Below are positions 1 through 11,175 of a DNA stretch of 64,000 bases, one piece after another. The notes beneath the pieces were generated by a model, which was given only the letters and a program-made list of their open reading frames with translations, was not told the DNA's origin and made no database searches. This DNA is from Lantana camara (taxonomy: Eukaryota > Streptophyta > Magnoliopsida > Lamiales > Verbenaceae): assembly GCA_037501455.1 (NCBI GenBank), contig CM074855.1:57419001-57483000 (forward strand). The letters are read 5' to 3'. How positions within the stretch are numbered: position 1 is the first letter of the stretch; each line of letters begins with the position of its first letter. A program made the translations under genes and the position numbers.

Positions 1-1807
1 ACTTAGACTCAAGGATGAACCATATAGACGCACGACGTATGCATAGGCACTTAAGAGATGAAACACTTAGACAAAACTCATATTCAAATCAATTACATTC
101 AATTAAATATGTTACATAGCCCCACATATTCATTTATAATCATTCAACACGTTCATGTGCACAATTAATGCGTATCACAATTTGGAGATACATAAGAAGG
201 TTCATATGTGCCTCGTGCAATCAATTCACATTACTTAAGCAATATAACATGCGTATAAGAATAAATGCACATATATAACCATGTTATAATAGGTTAGGAA
301 CAAGATCAGAGGTGGAAAGATATGCGAAAAACGGAATACAAACACAAAAAGGGGTTTCGAGTGAAATTGGGCCAAAGCTGACAATTTTACCGAAATGCAC
401 AAGCTGCACGAAAATGTGAATATCTTGAGTTTCAAGAATGAGAGCTAAGTTTTGTTTCTTGTACATGAAACTAGATATATAGATCTTTCAAATTGTAGGT
501 GGCTCGCATCATGGTTCAAAGCGAGGCAAAAATGGCGTAGGTTTGAAGTTGGACCATTACAGTATTTCAGCGAAGTGGCGACACAAATTTAAAACGAATA
601 TATCTCCCAAACCACAACAAATTATGGGGTTATTCCAATTGGAATTGTTCTAGACACAAAAAGGTTGATCATATCTGAAAATCAGGTCAATCGGAGTCCG
701 TATGGGGGGGTACCCGGCTGGGGAAAGCATACGGAAAAATTTACCCAGTCGGGGAAAAGCAATGCAGAAACTCTTCTGTAGTAAAGTACCCACCCAGGGA
801 CTTTTCAGTGGGAAAAACTCCCCACCCGGGGAGTCATTCTTGGTACAAGAAACGTAGCAAAAATAGGGTTTAATACGGGAGAAATCAAAATTCACCAAAA
901 CCAGCTCAAATCTTAACGAAAACACTTCAAATTCAAGGCATAAGTTCATATATATATGCTTTATCACATATCCCAAGTTCAAGTCATGAAATCCAGTATA
1001 TAACAAGGTGTCATTAAAGCTCATTTAAGCTCCAACAATGGAGTTTCATACAATACTCAACCAATAACAAGAATTCCTACAAATATACGATAATGGAACT
1101 CACGGAAACAACATACATAAGTCTTAGAGCCAATAATTCAAGAATGGAAGCAAGGGAGCAATTTTTCACAAGAATTCTACTATACATCTTCTTCTCCAAG
1201 ATCAAAGAATCAAGCAAAGAAGTCAAGATTTATTCAAGAAGAATCAAAGCATGTAATGAGAGGATCACAAATCATATATTTAATCTTAGATCGGGTGGTC
1301 GGATGAAGCAAAACTTGAGCTTGAAGAGGCTAGGGCTTGGGAGCTCTTCTCTTGGCTGCTCTAACGTGATGAAGACAGAGATAAATGAGCTGATAAGGGT
1401 ATAAATGGGTCAAGCCATGTGAAAACGGGTCGGGTCAAAAGATCTGGTCCATTCGGATCGGATTTTAAAATGGTTGGGCAATGAAACGACTTTAGAAAAT
1501 AAAAAAAAAGTAAATTCATCGTGTCCGAATCATCGAAAAGAACTCAATGACAAGGTTGGAATTCACATTTGAATTCTCGAGCTCAAGGTAGCCAAGAAGG
1601 CTCAAACACCCTAATTATAATTAGGTCCTTACATAGCAATTATTGGGCGATTGAGTCCAAGTACATTAATTAAATACTAATGCGCATACAATTAAAATAA
1701 GATACAAAGTGACAATTAAGGCATGCGAAGTCGGGTAAAAACGAAATTACAGAATTAAACTCTCTCGTGATGTCATACCTGGATTGCTGCGAAAACGGAG
1801 TGTTACA
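1..1807 (-). mobile_element. Family B LTR, truncated by window start (B3)
   Basis: On the coding (minus) strand this LTR begins at 1807 with TGTAACACTCC and runs leftward off the window. It is homologous to the plus-strand LTR at 61098-64000: both share the AATCCAGRTATGAC start, the AATTAGGGTGTTT segment, and the block that reads GAGCCATATCATTTGAAAG-like in B1 (here about 460-690). It lies inside family A gag/protease sequence that resumes at 1808, so it inserted there. Hairpins such as ACTCCCC-ACCC-GGGGAGT lie around 700-835. The intron-1 donor seen in B1 is not preserved here. No ORF in it resembles a known protein. Confidence 0.8.
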
Positions 1808-2880
1808 ATGCATACAATGGAATGCCATGTATGCTAATAGTACCTTCCACAACAGTGTTAGCATCAACTTCGGCATCCTCTTCCTCTCCTTCCAAAGCAT
1901 ATGCCCTAGCTTGAATAGGAGCTCTCGGAGGAATAGCATTCAAGGGCTGTGGTTTCTTTTTGTTTGGACAAGCATTGATCATGTGTCCGGACTCTCCGCA
2001 TTCGTAACATCTCCCCAATTTCTTTCGACATGTCACCTCGGTATGATTGGCGCCCTTACAATAAGAACATTATATCGGCACCGATAGAGCGGGTACAGCC
2101 GGTACAAGAGGTCGGGCTTTCTTGTTAAAAGTGTTAAAACCTTGGGGCTTGAAAACCGGAGGCCCACCTTGTGGTGCGGGCCTTTTACCAAAGTTCGATT
2201 CGGAGCCCGAACCTTACCCCAAAGAATAAGTTGGGGGCTTCAACCTCAACCTGTGAGCTTCAACTCTTATTACCTTCCTCGTAGCCTTTTCCCAAGTATC
2301 CACAGTAGCAGCCTGCAAAGCATACTGAATCTCGTGCCTCAATCTATGAACAAAAGTTTGAGCTTTCTGAGTGTCATCATTGGTGACGTGGGGAGCATAC
2401 GGAGCAAGTCTTTCAAATTCCAGAATATAATCCTCAATAGATTGGTTCCCTTGTTTTAACTCCGTGAATTCCTGGAGCCTTCTCTCCCGGGCACTCGGAA
2501 GAATATACTTATGACGAAATTCTCTTGTAAAGCTTTCTAAATTGAACTCCTCACCGAACCTCTCTAATCGGGCCCTCATAAGAAGGTGCAGGGCATATCT
2601 CCCATATCCCATAAATTTTGGATAACCACTCCTCAACTTTAATATCATCACCCCCATATCATTTCAGAGGGTTATTGTTCCGAAACTCCCTAAAGGCCGG
2701 TGTAACCTGTCCCTCTTATGCTTCCCCATGTGGGTTATTTCTTTGATTCTGTTGGAGTTGATTTAGAAGGGCCTGAACAATATTCTCGGCATTTAATGGT
2801 GGTGATGGTGGTGCTTGTGGGGGAGGTTGATTAAGCTCTGGTGTCTGTTCCCGGTCTCTCCTTCTTGGAGGTATCCTGAA
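1808..2880 (-). pseudogene. Degenerate gag of a family A chromovirus (A2)
   Basis: The minus strand carries a broken copy of the gag seen intact-like in A1. The zinc knuckle region at about 1950-2040 retains CYECGESGHMINAC (CX2CX4HX4C), followed by a linker ending [14 protein letters not shown] at the gag/protease boundary. The central gag domain is readable at about 2214-2610 ([19 protein letters not shown] and a downstream APYAPHV segment). The N-terminal part at 2660-2870 aligns to the A1 N-terminus but has lost its ATG (now ATA) and has in-frame stops and frame changes. The rest of pol is missing because the B3 LTR sits at 1807. It is a non-functional relic, interpreted by homology to A1. 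Confidence 0.8.
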
Positions 2881-3081
2881 AGTCACAAATCAAATAATAA
2901 CGATGCATGGGGTTCAGTACATGTTCATGTGAACAATTAATATGAATTTAAACAAATAATTCACATAAATATGCAAGTGAATGCAAATAATCACGTTGTC
3001 CTAAGCCAAACGGCCTAAACAGACCTGACACGACTCTAGAGCTCTAGTTTTGCAACCAAGAGCTCTGATGCCACTTTAGGA
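2881..3081 (-). other. A2 5' leader with decayed primer-binding site
   Basis: This non-coding leader lies between the gag start and the 5' LTR of A2. The PBS is at 3062-3073 on the minus strand and reads TGGCATCAGAGC, one mismatch from the initiator tRNA-Met PBS TGGTATCAGAGC. It is separated from the LTR by 8 nt. Just downstream is the GGTTGCAAAAC hairpin also found in A1, H and I. Confidence 0.75.
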
Positions 3082-6000
3082 TGTAGCACCCTGAGCGAAG
3101 GGCACCACATCCCCCGCACTAGAGTCCGATACGTGAAACAAATTGGAAAGTCCGCACACGTATCAAACAGTAGCGAACGGGTGACAAACAAAACTCACCC
3201 TCTAGCTAAGCGGTCTAGACCCTCAATCAGAGTGCATATCAAATAAATAATTTAGTGGAAGCGATTAAACAATTCAAATTCTAAATCCCAAGATCATCTG
3301 CTAGATCAAAAGAGCATATATATACAAGTTATTTACACATTCATGCCTATCCCTGGCCCAAAGATTAAGTATCCAAGTATAACAAAGTACCACAATACAT
3401 ATCTCCCAAAATAGATCACAACTAACAAATCTTAAGCCACTACAATGCAAATGCGACTCGCCCTAAACCAGAAATAAGACTCGATGAAACTTGCCGCCTA
3501 GCTCGACTCTAACTGTACCTGCAACTCAAAAGAAAAGGGGAAAAAGAAGAAACAATAACGAGGGTTAGTCGTAGTGACTAGTGATGGCATAACACATGCA
3601 CCCATAATATGTATAGAGCATAGTACTTAACAAAATTCATAAAGATCCATGAACCGATAATGGTTTTTGTAAGCTAAAGCATTTCCCGTGATAGTAGATA
3701 TATATATCTTTAAAAGAAGTTAAGGGTCATAGGCCAAAATAACAAGTTTAGGTAATTATAAATCCATTCCCATTTCATAGATCAAATTCACACAACTCAA
3801 CGAGAACGAGTTATCCTTCCAACTTCCATACTCAAAGGTATAATCAAAATGAAATCTATAAACCATCCTTTCTCCGGGTGATAGAAGGGTTGACGGCCCT
3901 AACTATTAATCAAATTTCACACGAGCAAAGGCTTAATTACGTCCTTGAAACCTTCGACGGTTGCTTCTTCCGCCTTAAGAGCAACGCCCTTCCTCAACCT
4001 CCTAAGGTTAGGTGGAACTCTCAAAGGAAAGTTTTGATGGGAGAGCTCGACGATCCCACGGCCGTCCCGAGATACCATACCACTCCCCGGGGCCCAAATC
4101 ATAGTTCAAAATCACATTTTCCAACAAAGCTTATCTTTCAAAGCTCAAAGCTCGCTTACCCACACGCTTATCAAACGTTTTCAAATCAAACATAAAAAAG
4201 CTTATATACCTATACAAATCGTTTTTGAAGGTTTTATAACAAATGGGACAAGCCCTCAAAGTACATATCATACATGTATCTAACATATAATATACATAAC
4301 TCACATACAGGATTCAAAACGATTAGGGTTTTAGGTTATTATATCGACAAAACCTCACCTTGAATACGCATGTAGTGGGGACAAAAGTGCAAATCGGACG
4401 CCTAAGGATCAACCTCGTCGTCAACGGGAGGGTTAGCTGTACGAGCCAAACAACAAAGGACACTCTTAGACTAAAATGTACCAAAAAAACGCTCGGTGAA
4501 TGTGTATGAATGTAAATGATGCAAAATGAAATGTAAGAAAATCAAACTTAGGTCACATAAGTTTATATTTTGCATGTGAGCACTTAAATCTCGTTTAAAT
4601 ATTAAAACATAAACTATAACACATCACCTAACATGTCAACAATATAATTAAGTCATAAAGGAAGCATGTAATTTATATAAGAGGTGCAAACATTAAACAA
4701 CAAAGACAACACAAACACTACACGAGAGAATAGAGGGTAACGGGGGTCACTCCTCTCCAAGCTTCTTGAAGTGATTCCCGTTAAAGCTCATAGCAGCAGC
4801 TTCCAAGGAGGTGATGGGGGTTACCAAGCTTCAGTTCAAAAGTCTTAATCCTGTTAATGGAGGCAGGCATGCAGGGTTGGAGAGTAATGTTCATTACTCT
4901 CCCATAGAGGAATCGGGGTAACGGGCATTACCCCTTACAGCTTCCTTCTCGAGCAGCAGGCCATGGAGATCTCCCCTGTTCCATGCTTAAGACAGCAGAA
5001 GCAGGAAGAATGGAAGGAAAAGGAACAAAAGCACAGCAGCAAACAACTTATAAAAGCCATGAAATCAAGCTATACAATCAACCATCAATTAAAACATGCA
5101 TAGGTTCATGAAATATTGCAAGAATTCCAAGGTTGATCCACGCTTAAATAAAGTTCATTAATAGCATATAATATATTACATAACTACCAAGTGTTAAATT
5201 TTTGAAGTTGAAGTTAGCAAGTTCATATGATCAACATATATGCATTAAATCACCAACAATTTAAAGGTATGGCCAGGTTTCAAGAAATGAGATTTAACCC
5301 TTACTATTCATGCATATCTCCAAGCTTATATCAAACCAATATTAAAACATGAATTTCGGGGATTAAAAGAAGTAGAGAAGAGTGAGGATTAAAAAAGTAC
5401 ACTTACCTTCGAGATATGATGAAGTGTGGAAGAGTATTGAGCTGAAAGGATAAAAAATACAATAGTGCTTCTTTTTCTCCTCTTCTTTTCTTCTTGGAGC
5501 TGAATTCTTCTTCTTTGGGGGGGGGGGGGGGGACTCTGATGGAAGCTGATAGGTGGGGGAGAGAGGTGAACTATAGTTAATATTAGTCAAGGTTTAGGTT
5601 TAAATGGGGTTAAGGTGTTCCTACAAATTAAAGACAAGTCAAAGGGTGTCTCTTTGGCGTGAGGGGCACGTTTTGGTGGAACTTTGGAGGTCTAAATGAA
5701 CTTAGAAAGATATGAGGCTTGGTTCATTAAACGCAAATCATCGATACGAATCCAACGGAGTTGACATAATTCAAATCCGAATTCCCTAGCTCAAGATACG
5801 CTGTCGGGAACCCAAGGTGCACTAAATGCTCTAGAACCCCCTTTAGGTCCTGTAACATAAAAACGAGTTAAAAATATAACAAAAAAACTCTAAAACATAC
5901 AATGAGCATATAATCAAATTCATAACTCAATAATTCATATATATAAAAAATTCACAAAAATCGGAATTGAATTCAGATACAAATAGAGCTATTACAAGGC

Positions 6001-6174
6001 ATAAAAGCATAAACGTTCAAAATTCAACTTTATACTTAAACAAATAATTGAAAATAGATTCAAATAATCATCTAAACATTAAAATATCAATTAATTGTAT
6101 AAAGAAATAATTAAATTACGCACGTATCACACCGTAACAGCGTACCTGAAAGTCCGAACGATCGGGATGTTTCA
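3082..6174 (-). mobile_element. Family A 5' LTR (A2), about 3.09 kb
   Basis: On the plus strand the LTR runs from TGTAGCACCCTGAGCG to CGGGATGTTTCA and is clearly but distantly related to the 2994-bp LTRs of A1. The terminal dinucleotides are TG and CA. A candidate two-intron leader is preserved on the minus strand: donor CGAAG/GTAAGT at 5406, acceptor GTACAG at 4437, a 78-nt middle exon, donor AAG/GTGAGG at 4358, branch point CTAAC at 3564-3568 and acceptor TTGCAG at 3519. A run of 16 G lies at 5517-5532. The right end abuts unrelated pol sequence at 6175. The partner LTR is outside the window. Confidence 0.85.
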
Positions 6175-8830
6175 AGGTTGAACTCCAGCCCAGTTTGTTT
6201 CATTTGTTGAGGCGAGTAAACTGGTTCGGGACGGTGTGATAGGTTTTGTGGCCTATCTCCTTAATAAACCTAAAGATCAGGCCAAACTTGAGGAGACGGA
6301 GGTCATCCAAGAGTATGCCGATATTTTCCTTGAGACATTGGGCTCTCTACCGTCTGTTAGCGACATCGAGTTTGTGATAGACCTCTATCCCGGAGTAGAG
6401 CCTTTCTCAAAGACTCCCTATAGGATGGCTCCTGCTGAGTTAAAGGAGTTAAAGGCATAGCTTGATTAGCTTTTAGCTTGCGGGTACATCCGTCCGAGCA
6501 CTTCTCCATGGGGTGCTCCCGTTTTGTTTGTAAAAAAAAAGGATGGAACGCTACGAATGTGCATAGATTACCGCAAGTTGAACAGGATGACCATGAAGAT
6601 CAAATTCCCTTTGCCTCACATCAAGGAGTTGTTCGATATTCTATAGGGTTCTGAGGTTTACTCCAAGTTAAATAGGAGGTAGGGTTATTATCAGCTGCGT
6701 AATAGGGAGAAGGATATTTCAAAGATCGGGATTCATACTCGGTATGGGCATTTTGAGTTCGTTGTGATACCGTTTGGGTTGATGAATACCCCAACTATGT
6801 TTATGGACATGATGCATTGAGTGTTCAGGCCGTGTCTTGACATATTCATGTTGATCTTTATAGACGATATTCTGGTGTATTCCAAGTCCGTTAAAGAGCA
6901 TGCACAACATCTATGCTAAGTTCAGCAAGTGTGAGTATTGGATTGACAGAGTCATATTCCTAGAACATATAATTTCAAGCAAGGGAGTTGAAGTTGATCC
7001 GTCCAAGATTTAGTCAGTGCTTCACTGGGACAGACCGAGAAATGCCTCAGAGATTAGAAGTTTTCTTAGGTTGGCAGGGCATTATCGTAGGTTCGTTAAG
7101 GATTTCTCTAAGATTGCTGCCACGTTGACCCGATTGACAAAGAAAGAGGTACGATTTGAGTAGACTGACAAGTGTTAGGCTAGTTTTCAGACGTTAAATG
7201 TGAAGTTGACTTCAGCACCGGTTCTTACCCTACCCGAGGGTACCAAGGCTTATGCAGTGTATATAGATGCTTCTAAGGAAGGTCTGGGTTGTGTGTTGAT
7301 GCAGAATGGTAGAGTGGTAGCTTATGCTTCAAGGAAATTAAACGAGCATGAGAAGAATTACCCTACCCATGATCTTGAATTATCCACCATTGTGTTTGCA
7401 TTGTTGAAGTGGCGACACTACCTTTACGGTGCAACTTTTTAGGTGTGCACCGATCATCAAAGCCTCAAGTATCTATATTCTTAGAGAGATTTGAAAGTGA
7501 GACAGAGACGTTTGATAGAGTTTTTAGAGGACTATGACTCAACGATTCAGTACCACCCTGGTAAGGCTAATGTGGTAGCCGATGCCTTCAGTAGAAAGTC
7601 AAGTGCGGCTAATGTGGAAGCTAGTTCTTCGAGTTCGGGTTCAGATATTTTGGTGTCAGAAACTTGGTTGGCTAATCTCATAGTTAAGCCAGATTTCAAA
7701 CAGCAGTTGCTAGAGGCTCAGACTTCGGATGCAGAGATTCAGAAGTTAGTTGCTTGATCAAAAGATAATCCGAATTCCAAGTTCAGCTTAGATGATTTGG
7801 ATTTGTTATAGTTTGAAGCGAGAGTATGTGTCCCAGAAGAGCTCAAGAGGCTTGTACTTGAGGAGGCACATCGCTCAAGGTACTCGATCCATCCGGGAGC
7901 TAGCAGGATGTATCGAGATTTGAAACAACAATTCTGGTGGAGTGGCATGAAAAGGGATGTCGCGAGCTTCCTGAAGCGATGTCTAACATGCCAAAGGGTG
8001 AGGGCAGAGCACCAAAAGTCAAGAGGAATTCTCCAACCGCTTTCTATTCCCCGAATGGAAGTCTGAGCAAGTGACAATGGACTTTGTGTCCCGCTTGCCC
8101 AGAGTTAAAGGAGGGTTTGATGGAATATGGGTAATTGTTGACAGGTTCAGTAAGTCAGTTCATTTCCTCAAGGTTCAGATGTCCAACAAGGTACCGAAAC
8201 TAGCCGAGTTGTACTGTAGAGAGATCGTCAGGTTACATGGGGTTCCATCTAGTATTGTTTCAGACTGAGATCCGAGCTTCAAGTTTGGCACCGCTTCGCA
8301 TCTTCATACCGATGGACAATCTGAAAGGTTAATTCAGAGTCTCGAGGATATGCTTAGGGCACGTGCTTTGGATTTTCAAGATAAGTGGTATGAACACCTG
8401 TCGTTGATTGAGTTTGCTTCCAACAACAGTTATCAGGCTTTGATCAAGATGGCTCCGTACCAGGCACTTTATGGGAGAAAGTTTAGGTCGCCTCTATTTT
8501 GGGACATTGAGGATTGGAGGTGGACCGAGAAAGATAACCTTGAGAGACCAGAACCTAAGGAAAAGATTGTTGCTACCATTGAGAAGGTTCAGCAAATCCG
8601 TCAATGGATGAAAGCAGCTCAGGTTCGTCAAAAGAGCTATGCCAAAAAGAGGAGAAGGCCTTTGGAGTTCGAAGTTGGAGACCGAGTCTTTTTAAAAGCA
8701 TCTCCTGGAAAGGGCTTCATTCGAATAGGTAAAGGTGGAAAGCTCAATCCACGATACCTAGGGCCTTTTCAAATGCTAGAACAAATTGGTGAGACGGGGT
8801 ATAGGTTGGACCTAAGGCCAAGTTTAATCG
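6175..8830 (+). pseudogene. Ty3/gypsy pol remnant (RT-RNase H-integrase), heavily decayed
   Basis: This plus-strand copy of pol runs in the opposite direction to A2. Recognisable parts in order are the protease-RT linker (6190-6300), reverse transcriptase (about 6400-7100, with IDYRKLNR and the active-site version FIDDIL near 6860), RNase H (7200-7442, [11 protein letters not shown] and ASRKL), the integrase zinc region (about 7860-7990), the integrase core (8071-8480, MDFVSRLP and DGQSERL) and a GPY/F-like end (RYLGPF near 8760). There are many in-frame stops and at least two frameshifts. About 20 codons around the second catalytic aspartate of integrase are deleted, and there is no chromodomain. 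The 5' end is cut by the A2 LTR. It is a dead copy related to, but distinct from, A1. Confidence 0.85.
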
Positions 8831-9416
8831 AGAAATTAAGGGTATAGATTGGTCGAAAATTTAGATTGGTCGAAAATTTTGGAATGAAGTTGGAGATGAA
8901 TCGAGGCACTTCGGACATTGGAATGGGGTTCGGATTAATTGGAAAAAAAGTTAAGAAATTAATCAATTTTGGGGTTAAATTGGAAGATATGGAGGTACAA
9001 ATGGAAACGGTAAAGAAAGGCAAAGAGTTTTTAGAGAGAGGTTATGCACTCAAGTATGAATACTTGAACGATGAGTTCATTCAACCGTTCGACCTCATAA
9101 AGTATCAATGACAAAGCCTTACTCAAGAAGGATTCAAGTTCAGGAGTCACTATTTCGATTTAAAAAGTTATACAAGTTGGTATAAGGAAACTTTCATTAA
9201 GGTGTTAACTATGGGGAGGAGTCGGACGACAATTGGAAATTAATTCTTGGGAATAAACTAAGACATTAACTTTAGGAGTTTAGGAGAATTCAAATCCGAG
9301 AATCACAACTTCAGATCATAAAGTTATACCAGTTAAAATAACGAAATGGTGATCAAGATGAAAGCTACGGGAGAGATCCAGACAACATTTAGAAATCGAT
9401 ATTCGGGAGCGAAATG
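8831..9416. other. Unassigned non-coding stretch downstream of the pol remnant
   Basis: Similarity to pol stops at about 8830. The stretch opens with a short tandem duplication of ATTGGTCGAAAATTT (about 8848-8880). I recognise no protein, LTR end or PBS here. It could be the 3' untranslated part of the pol remnant, or 5' sequence of the gag-only element that follows. The last five bases, 9412-9416 (AAATG), are the target duplication of the mini-element. Confidence 0.4.
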
Positions 9417-9607
9417 TGTAACGCCCCGATTTTCATTTATTAATATCTTATGTCTAAAATAATTTTATAAATTATAATTTATAATATTTTCATGAAATTC
9501 ATATTAAACTTATAATTTATCTCAAAACTTGAAAATGTTTATTTCGTGAAAATTTATAATATTATTTTAGACATAAGATATTAATAAATGAAAATCGGGG
9601 CGTTACA
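9417..9607. mobile_element. 191-bp palindromic mini-element with LTR-like ends and 5-bp TSD
   Basis: The element starts TGTAACGCCCCGATTTTC and ends with its reverse complement. The arms match perfectly for about 47 bp and then imperfectly toward an AT-rich centre. It is flanked by perfect 5-bp direct repeats AAATG (9412-9416 and 9608-9612). The arms resemble the first bases of the LTRs of families C (11176) and G (39473), and 5-bp duplications are typical of LTR retrotransposon integrase. It has no coding capacity. It could be two LTR starts joined head to head, or a MITE that happens to share the termini. Confidence 0.85.
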
Positions 9608-10025
9608 AAATGGGTTTAAGAAATTTCAATTTCGGGCCATGGATTGGTACAAGTTGATGTTAGAAAATTTTGAAGATTTGGAAGATCGTGGGTAACCAAG
9701 GAATAACCAACAAACCCAAGATAAGCCGTGATTGAAGAAATGAAGATCAAGTTGCTGAGCTAAATTACCGCTACGGTGACAGGTGTATTGCATTCATTGC
9801 ACGACCATCATACATCGCTTTAGATTATTCAAATTCCTTTATTTACTTACGCGTCTTTAATTTAACTGATAACTTGAAGAGCATTGCATCTTATTTGAAC
9901 TTACTTGAATTACTTGGACTTATTTGAACTAGTCGAATTATGTGACTTGAGTACATCTTGTGGTTTTGATTGTGTACATTTGCATTCACTAATCCCACAT
10001 GCATATCTAGTGCATTGATTACAGG
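9608..10025 (+). other. Leader upstream of family C gag
   Basis: This is non-coding sequence between the mini-element and the gag start, including repeated ACTTGAATTACTTGGACTTATT-like words that also occur next to the PBS of element I (reverse strand, about 55440-55540). I see no PBS or 5' LTR, so the 5' end of the C element is missing or unrecognisable. Confidence 0.5.
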
Positions 10026-10814
10026 ATGCCTCAAGGTCACACTCGCCGTAACAGTTCTTCTCGAGTTCCTCCTTGTCCGTCCCCTCCGGTTCAACCTCAA
10101 GATTTTTTCGATTCCTTGGTTCGTTTCGTTGATCAGAAGATAAAAAAGTATGTTTCTTTAGCACCACCAACTACATCACCACAACCAGCACAAATTTCTA
10201 TTATCTTCAAGGAGTTTTCGAACCAGCAAATCCCAAAGTTCTTTAATGGGAATGACATCCCAACCGAGCCATGGCTCAAGAAAGGTGAAAGAGTTTGGGA
10301 ACTTATTCCGTGTGATTCTCAAGAGAAGGTTCGATGCACCACCCCTTTGAATGCAATGAGGTTTAATCCTCAACCTAGACAGGCTTCAAGATCATAATCA
10401 GGATAGAGTTCTAACAAGGGAAAGCGACCTATTTCTCATCATACACCGACACCTCAAGAAGGGTCTCAGAAGAAAAAGAATCGATCACTAGGATCGGGTT
10501 CGGGAGCTTCACGTACCTCGGCTTCAACAACACCTTTTGGGAAGCCTCTCTGTGCTTATTGTGGACATGACACACATACTTACGAGGGTTGTAGAAAGCG
10601 CTTGGGTTTGTGTTTCCGTTGTGGGAGCGCTGAGCACCAAGTAGACACATGTCTAAAGGAACGAGAAAGGTCTGACGGGGGTCAGAGATTACTCATCGTG
10701 GCTCATGCTCATGCCCGGGAAAGAGAGGAGCAGGATGCAAATATGGGTCCGGTCGTGATAGCAGAAGGTATCCATTACACGCATGACATTATCAGCGGTG
10801 AACGGTACACTTAA
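10026..10814 (+). pseudogene. Family C gag with internal deletion
   Basis: The reading begins MPQGHTRRNSSSRVPP, the basic/proline-rich N-terminus typical of these Gag proteins, and continues to a PKFFNGNDIPTEPWL-like motif. It then jumps directly to the region before the zinc knuckles: most of the central capsid-like domain is deleted, and stops follow at about 10395. Two CX2CX4HX4C knuckles remain at about 10550-10655 (CAYCGHDTHTYEGC and CFRCGSAEHQVDTC). The frame ends at 10814 just after a PVVIAEGIHYTHDI-like stretch, corresponding to the gag/protease junction of A1. No pol follows; the 3' LTR begins only 360 bp later. This is a dead gag of a non-autonomous element. Confidence 0.8.
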
Positions 10815-10990
10815 CCATGCATACCACGAGCATCATGGATTTTATTATCGTTGTTGTAGTTCCTTGTTAGTTATACATTGCTTGTTTATGAGTGGTAATT
10901 GATGTGCTAACATGACCTTACTTGCTTATGTGATAAGTATGCAAATGTTTATATAATAATTCTCTTGCATTGTTTTCTCCTTTCTTGTTT

Positions 10991-11094
10991 GAGAGACGGG
11001 GTTCTCTCCTTTCTTGTGGAGAGACAGGGTGCTCTCATTTCGTGTTAGGGAGACGGGGCTCTCTCATTACTTTTCTAAGAGATGGGGCTCTCTT
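10991..11094 (+). repeat. Four tandem hairpins, unit GAGAGACGGGGCTCTCTC-like
   Basis: Four 18-bp inverted-repeat units lie at 10991, 11019, 11048 and 11077 with a period of 28-29 bp. Each can fold as a GAGAGA/TCTCTC stem around a CGGGG-type loop. The fourth unit is AAGAGA...TCTCTT, keeping the outer pair by a compensating change. The same four-unit array, at the same distance class from the polypurine tract, is present in element I (52828-52931, opposite strand). Confidence 0.9.
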
Positions 11095-11126
11095 GTTGCT
11101 TGTGCATAATTTTAAGAGTTGGCAGT

Positions 11127-11172
11127 GGACTTGGGGACCAGGTCCTTTTTAGGGGGGGGGGGGGGGGGGGGG
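11127..11172 (+). other. Pre-PPT hairpin and G-run polypurine tract of element C
   Basis: GGACTTG and CAGGTCC (one G.U pair) flank a GGGAC loop at 11127-11145. A polypurine tract ending in 21 consecutive G (11152-11172) follows. The LTR begins at 11176. This is the expected site for plus-strand DNA priming. Confidence 0.8.
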
Positions 11173-11175
11173 AAT

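Larger units (their letters stand above)
10815..11175 (+). other. Post-gag non-coding segment of element C, with hairpin array and PPT
   Basis: The segment joins gag to the 3' LTR with pol absent. Its start (GTGAACGGTACAC then CATGCATACCACG) is shared with element I on the reverse strand near 53120-53170, showing that the two are related. It contains the four-hairpin array at 10991-11094 and the hairpin plus G-run polypurine tract at 11127-11172. Confidence 0.75.

Noticed and set aside
8866..9111. 81-codon frame after the pol remnant as an envelope-like or extra gene
   Set aside because: Short, compositionally plain, without a signal peptide or membrane segment, and no copy elsewhere.
10991..11094. 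CRISPR-like repeat array
   Set aside because: Only four hairpin units with 10-11 bp spacers, in a plant retroelement, and conserved between elements.
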